32,329 nucleotides of DNA from CANIZL01 sp043788645 (GTDB lineage Bacteria; Verrucomicrobiota; Verrucomicrobiia; Limisphaerales; UBA9464): contig JAYVTS010000067.1 in assembly GCA_043788645.1 (NCBI GenBank), positions 1 to 32,329 on the forward strand, given 5' to 3'. Positions 7,658 through 19,600 of this stretch are shown piece by piece; position 1 is the first letter of the stretch; each line of letters begins with the position of its first letter. The position numbers and the translations under genes are program-made. The notes beneath the pieces were generated by a model. It was not told the origin of the DNA and did not search any database. It was given only the letters and a program-made list of their open reading frames with translations.

Positions 7658-7682
7658 AAATCATCTCCAACAGGCGTTTAAG

Positions 7683-10600
7683 ATGAGACGCAGCTCGAAT
7701 GAAAAGCTGAGTCGGTGGCTGTCACCGGGGATCGTCCCGTGGTTGGCTTGGTGGTGTGTTTTTTGGAGCGGGCTCTCCCTGGCTGCTCCCGTGGAATTTC
7801 CGCTGGAAGACGGCCCATTAACTTTGGTGGACGTATCGACGAATGTGGCAGTCCAATTGCGGGCGGTGCGTTTTAATACTGGATCTAAACAGTGGAATGT
7901 GGATCTAGTTCTCAGCAACCGAGGGTTAGATCGTATTGCGGGTCCACTGGTGGTTCGATTGGAGGACAATGGTGGGTTGGTTCAAATTCCTCCGGGCTTC
8001 AAGGCAACCGCTGATGGGCGGGGGTTTTTGGAGTTAATCACGACTGCTGGCGTGCCTTTGGATCCCGGGAGAATGACCGCCTCGCGGACGTTGATCCTCG
8101 GCCCCTCCAAGCTCCCACCGCCGATCCGGCTGGTGCCCTATGCTCGACCAATCCTCGGAGCGGCCGCATTGATTCGAACCCTCAACGAAGTGGGGCAACC
8201 TTTGCCGTCGGTGACGATTCGTGAGACGAGTGTTCGTGGGGTCCGAACAATTATTTCCGACTCCCGATTTGGTTTGGCGACGCTGGGGCCCGGCGCGGGT
8301 GAATATCGGATTCGCGCGGAACGAATGGGTGATGAGCCCGTGGCAACTTTTCCGATTTGGGCGCGCATTCAAGTGGCTTCTGCCGGGGTTGGATTGGCCG
8401 CCGTGCCGGTGATGACGCCGCGGAGCCAAAGTGACCGCGGAATTTTGGGCGCGGGTATCAACTCGCTGACGACGCGGGACGGTTCGCTGCGTTGGCAAGG
8501 AACGGGCGCAACGACGGTGGAGTTAACTTCTTTGAGGGCGCAAGCCGTACCAGCGGCCTTGCCTTGGGGATGGAGCCCACTTCGTGCGGCGTTTGTAGAA
8601 CTAGGAAACCTACCGTTGGCGGATGGGCGATTGACTGTGTTCCTTCCGCTTGGAACCAGCGTGACGTCTGAGGAACGAGCGCAATTAGTGCGTTGGGATG
8701 AAGCGGCGTTCGTATGGCGTGCGGTGGTCTCCGTTCCGGGGCGCGGCTCGGAATCACTTGAATTTCCTCTCACTCGCTCCGGTGTGTACGCAGTGGCGGT
8801 GCCGGATCAGGGACCCACGGCGCCGTTAATCCCGGGGGTCGGCGCCACGTTGTCGGCGAGTAGCGAGACGGTTGTGGTTGGGGCGGGTTTAGTGGCAAAA
8901 GGGAAAGTCACCCCAAGTTCAAGCCCCGCGAGTGTCCAGCCGGATTTAGTGACGACCGTTGGTGAAGTGACTTTTCAAAATCCAGCCGGAGCCTTGCCGA
9001 GTGGAACCGTATTGTTGTGTGAAATCTCGGAGGAATATCGTCTGCGAGACGGCACCCGCCGCGTGACGCCGCGCTATCAGAAATTTGTCACCGGCTATCA
9101 GCGACCGGGACTCCCCACGGCGGGCAGCCTGACGGCAACGTTTCCATTGCGACCGCTCCTATTATTTCCCGGCGACGAACTCGACGAAGCGGTCGTGCAG
9201 GTGGAGGTCTTGCCGGACGGAGCCATTGCAGCCCAGTTACTGGAACCGAGCGGTGGGCGTGTGACCGATGGTGACGTCACACTGGTGGCGAGCGCTGGCA
9301 CGCTTGCTGCGCCGGAAGGAGTGCTGTTGCGGCGCTATTCTCCCGATGTCTGGAGCCAGGTTCCTACAGGAGGATTGCCGGTGGTGGCTGCGATGGAGGT
9401 AGGGATCGGCCCTGAACTCGAAGGACGGCGCCTGACGTTGCAAATTGCGGGATTGGGCACTCATGACTCATTGGTTTTGGCTCGGACGGTCTATGCGGAC
9501 GGTCGATTTGGAGTACAACCCGTAGAGCGGTTGATCACCGGCCTTGACGGCCAGCTGAAGAGTGCGGAGCCGACCGCAGGCGAACGGCTGCCGGGCCTGG
9601 AGGGCGCCGGCCAATATCTGCTGTTACGAGTGACGTCCGGTCAGGGAATCATCTCGGGTATCGTGCGCAATCGCGAGGGGCAGCCGGCTCCCGGGTTGCA
9701 GGTCCACTCGGGCCCATGGCTCGCGGTAACCGACGCGACGGGGCGGTATCAAGTGCTCGGTCTAGTCGGGGATACGACGGTCGAAGTATTCGATCCCCGC
9801 TCGGGAGATAAAGCGAGGGCATCGGTGAAACTAGCCGAGGTGACTCGCCCGACGACCGTTGATCTTTCCGTTGGCTTACATGGGCCGGTCGTCGTTGAAT
9901 CAAGTCCGGCGGAGGGTGCAATCGAGGTACCCCGAGTTGCGGCGTTGAGTGTGACGTTCGATAAGGCTTTGGCGCCCGGGACTTTGGTGCCTTCCGGAGC
10001 GGTGCAACTGCTCACGGACGTCGGCACGAATCTGCCGGTGACCGTTTCACTGAATCTCGCGCGAACCACGCTGACCGTATTGCCCTCAGCGCAATTGCCG
10101 GGGAATGAGCGACTCACCTTACGCTTGGCCTCGACCCTCACGGATACTTTAGGACTTCCCCTGGAGGGTGCTCGGGAGTTTAGTTTTACCACCGAGACGG
10201 ATGTATTACGTCGAGCGGATGGGACTTTGGTGAGTCTAGAGCCTCGCAATGGCCAGGCGGGACTCGTCGGCGGTCCGGGGCTCGCGGAGCCCGATGCCCC
10301 AGTTATTTTAGTGAATGAAACGAGTGGGATTACCAGCACTGTTTTGTCTAAGCCCGACGGTAGTTTTTCTAATAATATTCCGGCGGACTTAAACGATGAT
10401 CTCCGCGCCGTCGTGGTGAATCGGAATGGCACGCGGAATTCGCTCCGAGTCGGGCGCCAGGAATTTGTAGACGGCAGCGTTGGATTGTTTGAGGGCGGCG
10501 GCACCGTGTCCGCTGAGGTGGAGGGCAGAACGGTTAACCTAAGGGTGGAAGCAGGGGCTATTAGCGGACGAACGGTTTTTAAAATGGAACCGGTTTCTTC

Positions 10601-13600
10601 CGAGGTAGTTCGTGATCTAGCCCGGGTTTTCCCCCCGTCGGAAGGCAAGTTCGTCACGCCTGGGATTAAGTTTTCCGTCGGTGACCAGCCGCTCCAAGGT
10701 GCGTTGGATTTGGAATTCCCGATCAGTCAAGCGGAACTGGAAGCCGGGGGGCTTAAGCCCGGCGAAAATCCCGCTAACTCGGTGTTTGCGCTGGTGGCGG
10801 TGGTTCCCACGGGGGGCACTTTGGGATACGTGATCATTGATCAGATGGCCTATGAAAATGGACGGCTGGTAACCCATACCACACCGATTTCTAGACTCGC
10901 GCTGCATCGAGCCGCGGCCAAGGCGACGGGAACCACACCCGTCACCGATGTCGCTGCGTTTCCACGTTTGGAATCAGTCTTTAGCGCCACCCGCGATAAA
11001 AACCTGGAGGTTCAACTGTTTATCCGTGAAAATGGCACCGAGATCGCCGAGTTAATCGGTGTCGCTCAGGTGACGCGGGATATCATTCGCGGTCTCCTTG
11101 CGGGCGGAGGGGCGGGTATTACGGGTGCCGGTACCGCCGGTATTAGCTTCTTTGCCGGGGCGCTCGCTCAAACGTTGTTGCTGCTTCCGCTCCAGATGGC
11201 GAATGCCTCGGTGCCACTCACCATGCAGGGGACCGTGTTGGAGGTTGATTTTGAGCGGGCGGCCGGGGGAAACGCCCTTCACGTCGGAGAGGCCCATCCC
11301 TTGGCCGGCGCGATGGTCCGAGCAGATGACGTGGGGTCCGGCCGTTTGTTGAGCGGTCGCCCGGGGCGAATCCAACCCGGTGCGTTGTTTTCGATCTCGC
11401 GGCGAAACGGATCGTATACGATCTTGAGAGCCGGAGTTCGCGGGGCTTTTCAGGATTTGAACTTTGCTCTCTCGGCCACTCATCCGCGGTATTTTGGGGT
11501 GACGGTGCGGGAGTTGGCGAATCCCCGCATCTTCGGTCTGCTCAGCAAAACAGATCTGGCCTTCTTTCGTGAAACCGGCGCGAGTTTGGCCCCGCCCCAT
11601 CTTTCTGTTTCCCAAACCCCGACGGCACCTGAACCCGAGGATACCATTGAAATCGAGATCGTCGCGACCGCGACCGGGGCTCCGACAGCGCCGGTCCGCC
11701 CTTCCGTCGAGGTGGATATTGGGCGATTACAGGCGATCGCAGGCTCACCGGAACCTAGGCTTGCGGAGGTGGCCCTGAACCTCGTTCGGAGCGAAGACGT
11801 GGGCATTCAGAGTCGTCGGTTGATTTATCATCTACGCTCGTCCGTGAAAGGCGAGGTAATCCTGCGGATTGCGGGCTATGTGCCGTTCGGTGATCGGGCA
11901 TTGACCGAGTATCCGATCCGATTTGGCCTACCCGTGAACCGACCGGAGGAGCCGCCACCCCCTGACCTAGTTGACATCCGTGGAGCGCGGGTAGTGCGGC
12001 ACGAGCCTGCGCAGGACACTCGTGCTTGGCCGGTGGACGGGGTAATTCGTCTGGAGTTCAACGAGGCCATGAGTCGGTCACTCACCAATCGGCCGACCCT
12101 GATCCGACTCGTACCCGCAGCGGGCGAGCCGGCGATCACGCTGAGCCGCGATGGCCGAGAATTGTTGCTGGCCTATCCCAATCTCCAACCGGGCGAAGCT
12201 TATCGGTTGATTCTGCCGGCCTCCATCGCGATTGACGCAAGCCCCGCGGGCAACTTGCTGGATCAATTCCCGGAAACGCCGACCCGCGAATCCTTTGAAC
12301 TACGGTTTCAAGCAGCGCCGCAATTGCGCGGCGTGTTAACCGGTTTGGAAGTGGGCGGCGGCGCGGTGGTCTGTGGCAACTACGCTTACGCCCTCGAACG
12401 GCACGGCGCCCTCGATGGTTCGGTGATCGTCTATGATTTAAGCAATCCGGGCGCGCCTCAAAAGGTCGGCGAACTGTCGGTGCCCGGTTTTCCACGCGAT
12501 CTCGCCTTCATCCGCAATTACTCGTTTCAAGTCCGGTCTAATGAACCACCGCGCACCGCGGACTTGCTGGCTGTGGCAGGTGGGAAACTCGGAAAATCGT
12601 TTACTCGTCAGGGAGAAGATTTGGGCGGTTTCCAATACCTGTGGATCATCGATCTTTCGGTTCCCACGAAGCCAAAGCGTTTGGCCTCAACGGTGTTATC
12701 CACCACCGGCAGCGGAGCCGTGAATCGGCTCCGGTGGTCGCCGCCGCATCTCACTGCTCTTATTTCTGATAATGAATTTCAGCAACTGGACCTCATCAAG
12801 CTGCAACCTTTCATCTTCGGTCTCAACCTAACCGACGCGGAATTCGCCACGATGCCGTTCCATTCCACGGGCGGGACCGATGCGAACGGAGATGGGGATT
12901 ATGTCGATTTCGCACTCGGCGATGTCTTGCCATTGCCGGGTCGCCAACCGGGTGGGTATGCGGGTCGTGACTTTGTTTTTGCGCCGGACCCGGACCTGAA
13001 GGCTCGTTGGGCAGATCACGATTGGAACGGGCGGAGTGCGACTCTCGGGGTGGTTACTTTTGAAGGCAAAGATCGCTTGGGTGCTCCTATATCCGGTGCC
13101 TACCAGACACTTTTTCGGGGGGGCCAAACGTTGGATCCCGCCGCGACGACGCTGATTTTTAACGGAGATCGTCCGCGACGAGTGACGTTGCTTTCGGACG
13201 TGCCGATTCCGACCCCGCAAGGAATCCGAGTGGGAGAAGTTGCCCTCCTGACGATGGTTTCACCCCAGGGCCAAGGTTGGCTGGCGACGGTCGACATTAC
13301 CGAGGCCCAGAATCCTCGGCTCGTCGCTTCTAACGCAGTGCCCATCGGTCTGGGGCAACCGCAATCGCTCGAACTTTTGGCGGATGGGCGGCTCGCTTGG
13401 GCGACGACGTCGCATCTTCTGATACTCGATTCGTCGCGCATCGCCGAAGTGTCGACGGGCGGCGATTGGCCGGCGTTGCTCGGAGCGGTGCCTAATTTTG
13501 GCGCGGCGGGCCGGACCTTCGGTTTGGATCCGTCGGGGTTAGCGGCCAGTGCGTCGGGAGGCGTCCAGGTGGGCGGCATGACGGCGCCTCAATTGTATTT

Positions 13601-16600
13601 GGTTAGACAGCCGGGATCTGCACCGCCGTTGAGCCCGGCATTCTTGCGGGAAATTGCCCGCACCAATCTGGGTGCTGCGGGTGATTTTCTGAACACGTTG
13701 CAGAGCGTTTCGGATCTGGCCCCGGCCCGTCTCCGCTCGGTGCCTACGGTGGTGGATTCCGGTGTCTTTCCACCGCAACGGGCCGCCCAATATCAAGTGC
13801 TCGTGCAAGCACCGGGGTCCGCCGGGGCAACGCTTCCTTTGCTGCTGGAAACACTCAATCCGGCGGGGCACCCGGTGGCCGATAAAGGTCGGGGTTTTCC
13901 TCCGGTTCGAGCGCTGGCACCAGATACTCTCGCGCTGATCGGCGGAGCGCCGGATTGCACGGCTCCGATTCATTCGCTGATCGCCCATCGGGTCTCGGAC
14001 AATCCGGCGAGCAGCCTCTATAACACCTATCTTTCCGTTCCTTTCGTGCTTCTTTATGAGAGCTTGCGGGTCGAGGAACTCGCGGCCCTGAGGTCGGCGC
14101 CGGAGCCTCGTGAAGCGTTCTGGAGCGGGAGCGCCGTGCGCGTCGGAATCGATCACGCTTTGAGCGCGGGTAATATTCTTTTGCCTTATGCGGCGGGATT
14201 AGAAGGGCGGTCCCTCCGTGCGGGTGTGACGACCATTGCAAGGAGCTTTGCGGCTGATTATCTTATGGGTCCGGACCCACCACCGGTCACCGATGGAGCC
14301 ATCATTCCTGGTACGTTTGGTGCGGTTTCTGCTCACAACGGTGAGTTTCGATTAGAAGCCACGGATCTTGTATTACCAGCACCGCGGCTACCGATTCGCT
14401 TCGAACGAGTCTGTGGCGCGCAAGATCTTTACGACGGACCGTTTGGCCGGGGTTGGGATTTTTTCTATAATCAACGTTTGATCGAACTCCGCGGCCAATT
14501 CTTTGCCGCCGGGACGGGCCTGCCCTTGGTATTGCGTTCTGGAGTCCGGAGTGAAATCGCGCGCCGACACGATCTGCTGCTGCAAACCGGGCGCGGACGG
14601 ACCCTGCTCTATCAGTACGCGGGTGACACGTCCCCGTCCGAAATTGCGCAAGATCCGCTCTTTAATTCGCTGGGATGGAACCAAAGCGCGGTGGACTTCT
14701 ATTTGCCGCCGGAAGGAATATTCGATTTCATCGTGCGGTTCCGGGACGGGCGGTTCGCGCGGTTGGAGCCGGATGGAACGCAGGCGTGGTATAATCCGGG
14801 TGGCCAATTGGAAGAGCTGCGGGATCGTTATCCCGACAATCGGATTTTCTTAGAATATGACGAGGTCGGGGCACTGGTACGGATCGTAGATCGTTCCGCA
14901 AGCGTTCCGCGTTTCCTCCGCCTTGGTTACTATCGGTTGGACGGAACCGGCGACACCTCGTTTCCCAACGAGCGCACGTTGATACCTGCCGAATCGGGGA
15001 AAGTGTGCTTGCTTCGGGACTATGCGGGCCGTGAATTGCGGTTTTACTATAACGCCTGCGGAGAATTGGAACGACGCGAAGGTCCTACCGTTAGCTTCGC
15101 TCACGAAGAAGGCTTCACCGGCAAGCCAAAAACCACATATATCAACAACGATACGGCGCTGGCGCCGAGTGCCAATGGCCTCGGCGGTTTAGTGGCAGGA
15201 GGCGATGCCGGGGAGCCGCTCCTTTCACTTAGTGCTCCGGTTAACGCAGGCGTTCCCGTGGTGGCCAGTACTTCCGGGGCGGGCATGAGGGGGAATCTAT
15301 CGATCACTCTGAATCATGCCAATACCGCGCAGGCCATTGACGGGGGCAACGGTAGCACCCTTTCGCAGTTGCCAGGCGGTGCCGAGACAAAGCAGGAATT
15401 TGATCCGGACGGACGCCTCAAGGTAACGACCTACTCGGGACCCGGCGCGGAATCCGCGGTTGAATCGTTTGAGTATTTCAAAGGGCTGTTGCGTCGACAC
15501 ACCTATCCGAACGGGAACTCGGAAATTTTCGACTATTTTGACGATCATCCGGTGCTCCGATCACGCGGTAATCTCAGGAGTGTGACCCACGATCCCGGAG
15601 CCCTTGGGGTTGCCGGTATTCCGCGAAGCCAAGTTAAATACCCAAATTTTAGCCGGCTCTATAATTTTCCAGTAGAGGAGACCACGGATCTGGCCGGACA
15701 TTCGATTACCCTGACGCCCACAGATGATGGGCGTGACATCGCGTTCGTTGATCTCGGGTCCGACGGCCGAACGGAACGGCGCTTCAATCAGTTGGGTCAG
15801 ATCACCTTTGAGCGGGATGTTCAAGGTTTCACTCGGCGCTATGAGTTCGATGAATCTTCGCATTTTTTGAAGACCCTCATCGAAGGGCCCGACGATCCAG
15901 CGTCCAATTTACGGACGGAGTTTACTTACGATTCACCGGCCGGGAGAGTTGGTTTCAATCCAGGAGAATTGGGTCTAGCGACCGGAATCCAGCCCCCCAA
16001 GTCCGGTACCCTCCCCGTGCTGTTAGACTACGACGAGCGGGAACAGTTGATCACCTCTCAACGGGGCCCGTCGCGACTTGAACGCCTCAGCTATAATCGC
16101 AACGGCCATTTGATCCGGGTGGCAACCAAGGTCGATGGTCAACGGGATCGGGTGATCCTTCAGCGGCACGCCCAGAATGGATTTCTTTTGGAGCAATCGG
16201 TGTTGGAGGTCGAGGTGGATGGGATGGGTTCTCAGCCATTGATCACCACCTATGAGCCAGACGACTTATTTCACATCCGAAGTATCACCCATCCGGGGAA
16301 CCGTAAGATTGTGTATGAGGAATTTGATCATCTAGGTCGGCCGAAACGAATGAAAAACGGTACGTACGTGGAAGAGTACACTTATGATCGGCAGGGTAAC
16401 CTTCTCTCGATCAACCGTGGCGGTGCCTTGGACACGTTCGAATACGATGGCTTTGATCGACTGCGCCACAAGGTGCTCGCCGTTGGTGAGAAAGGTGAAT
16501 CGACCGACTATACTTATTTCCCGCGCAACGAGATGCGCAGTCGGATCATGAAGGATGTCAATGGCGCCAAGAATAGAGACCAAGCATGGGACGTGGACGC

Positions 16601-19600
16601 CGTGGGTCGAGTGACCTTGGAAACCACGCGAATGGATACGGGAGTTCGCGAACGTCGATGGCGCTATTTGGAACTGGAGACCACAGAAACCGAATTAGCC
16701 ACCGGTGAGATTCAGCATCGAAAGATGGATCGTGCGGGTCGAAGCCGCGAACTGAGCGATTCCACGCGTACGATCACCCAATTGCTGGATGCGAATGGAA
16801 ATTTGGAACGCGCCGAATCCCACGAAGGTTTGCTCCAGTTCCGATCAGATTTTGGCCATGACGAGCTGGATCAATTACGCACGGCGTCTGACCTCGGTGG
16901 GCCGGTGATGCGACAGGAATACCGTGCCGATGGCTTGGTGGAACGGGCCTTTGACGGATTGGAGCAACGCACTGAATTGAGTCTCTCCCTGTTGGGTGAA
17001 CGCCTACGCATTCAGCGGCCAAATGGTGTCGAATTTCGCTTTGGCTTCGACGATGGCCGTCGGCAAGTAGCCGCTCGGGATCGTAATGAGCAAGGGCAAA
17101 CGGTCGATTTTGATACGGAATTTCGCCTCTCGAAATCTACGTTGCGGGACGGTTCGGTAACCCTTCACAGCAATTTTGACAACCGAAACCAGCAACCCCG
17201 GCGTTCGATCGGATCGGGCGTGCAGATGAGCCGGGAATACGACGCCCAGGGCCGTTTGCTTTCTCGCGAACTGGGCTTCGCCGGAGATCTGCGCGGGGAA
17301 TCTTTCAGTTACGATGCCCTGGACCGGATCACACTGGCTACCTTTCCGTCGGGAAACTGGATTTTTCTCTACGATCTGTTGGGGCCTCTCAAACGCGCCA
17401 CTCTCAATATCCTGACGAAGGATTATGTGATCGAGCATACCCTGCGGGCGGACGGTGCGGTGACGCGACTCAACTATCCGGCTCCTGATTCGCTGAGCGT
17501 GGATCTGGGACGCGATTCGGCGGGCCGATTGCAGACCGTGCTCCCGCTCGGGCCAGCTCCGGTGGTTTCATCCAGTTCCTATGTCGGTGCTGGGTATGTG
17601 GGAAGTCTACGGTTGGGCGGTACCAATCTCCTGGAACAGCAGACGGTGTTTGACGCTCGTGGACGGATTGCGGGTCGCCGTTACCGGCAATTGGTGAGTG
17701 GTGGAACACTGATGGATGTCCGTTACCAGCACGATCCGGTGAATAATATCTCCGCCCGGCAGGAAATTCATCGCTCCAGCCGAGCGGACGTTTTCCTCTA
17801 TGACTCGGGGAACCGGTTGGTGACTGCCCATTCCGGCGTTCGTGCCCCGGTGGCGGAGGAAAGTGGCCGGACTGGCTATGTCCCATTCGATCTGCCGAAC
17901 GCCGCGCCGTCTTTCCTAAAACCTGGCTATTTGAGTCGCAGCTACCAATACGATCTTGATGGACTGGATCTACTGTTTCGGGTATCGGAAATTAATCCAG
18001 ACGGTCTGCCCTCACTTCCGTTTTCCCGCGCCTTCAGCGGCCACGACACGTTTCTCCTCCCTCAGGTCGTCGATGGCACGCAGCGCGGCCACGATTCATT
18101 GGGGAATGTGAGCCGGACCCAACTCCAAGTGTGGGAACCGGGGGCGGATCATTCAATTCCCGTTTTTGCAACGCTTCGTTACAACGGCCTCAACCAGCTC
18201 ATTCGAATTGACCGCGATGATGGAATTAGCCTCAGTTACGATTATGATCACGCGGGATTAGTGGTTCAGCGAGTACTCCGCGACAGTCGGTTGCCAGGGG
18301 GGGTTCGGCAGACCGTGCTGATTTGGGACCAGGGTCGCTTGCTCGCGGAATATAATAGGACCGGCGGCACCGATCAGCTGCTGGCACGCTATTACTACTT
18401 TAATGATGAGGTCCCGCTGGCCATGGATCGACGCGGGGTTGATGGGGTACTTCATCGCTTCTATTTTCTGACCGATGCGCTGGGGCATGTGGTGGCTTTG
18501 GCGGATGCCGAAGCCCGAGTAGTGACTCGCTATACTTACGATGCTTGGGGACAATTCCGACCGGAAGCCCCCGATTTGACGCCTCCGGCTGTGGCTCGAA
18601 TAGTGGCTACGACCGGTGGCCTGCAGCTCGAGTTCAACGAGACGATTCTTCCTCCGGCCACTGCGGTTGAATTTCCCGGGCTTCAGGTGGGCACTCGAAG
18701 CTTTGGGGCGGTGGCGGTCGTCAAAGCGGATGGGGTCGTGGTGAGTGGGGCATGGCGCTACCTGGAAACGGTGCCCGGACGTCCGTTCGGGTCGGTGCTC
18801 CAATTTTTGCCGAGCCGCCCGATTTCTGGCAGCGTTGAAGTGCGTCTCAATGCAGGCGTAGCGGAAGACGAATGGAATAACCGAAACGGATCGAGTGGGG
18901 TCGCTTTCACACTCACCCCAGGCACGCCGGCCGGATCGGTATTGGCGACTCCCTCATCCGATGTGCCGGTTGTCACTCCTCTCCAACTTTCGCCCTTTCT
19001 GTTTCAAGGACAGCTTTTCGACTTTGAAGCCGGACTGATCTATCTACGCGCTCGTTTTTACGATCCGAACTCGGGTTCGTTTCTACAACGCGATCCGGAG
19101 GCTTATACGGATAGCCCGAATTCTTATGCCGCGCTCGGACATAATCCCGCCTCCCTGCGCGATCCTTCAGGCCGGGCGGTTTCACCACCTGGGGGGGCGA
19201 AACCGCCTTCGACTCCGGTCTCGCGAACGATGGTGAATGGCAGCAGCAAGGCGGTTCCCTTGCATCAACCGGCCGCCCCTGCTCGTTCTCCGGGCGCTTC
19301 GCGGGGGCCCACGACGGTGACCCCGACAACGGCTCGCACGACCTCGGGACCTCCTCCATCCCCGGGCGCGGGTTCAGCTTCACCGGCCTCACCGAGTCAA
19401 GCGCGTAACCAGGTCTTGTTTCGGGGTCTGCATATGACCCGGGAAGAGGCTGCGGACTTTGAGGTGAACCAGCTAATGCAAGGGAGGGTCGAGAGTCCGA
19501 ATGCCTTTCATCGGCGAATGGGAACGCACGCAAATAGCGATGCGGCATCGGCGAATTCCCGTTTGGGACATGCCAACCAAGTGATGAAGGGCTTAGGGTC

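Noticed and set aside
9749..10657. A 302-codon minus-strand frame inside the RHS giant
   Set aside because: It has Ser/Thr/Pro-rich shadow composition typical of high-GC antisense frames. The plus strand carries a clear continuous protein.
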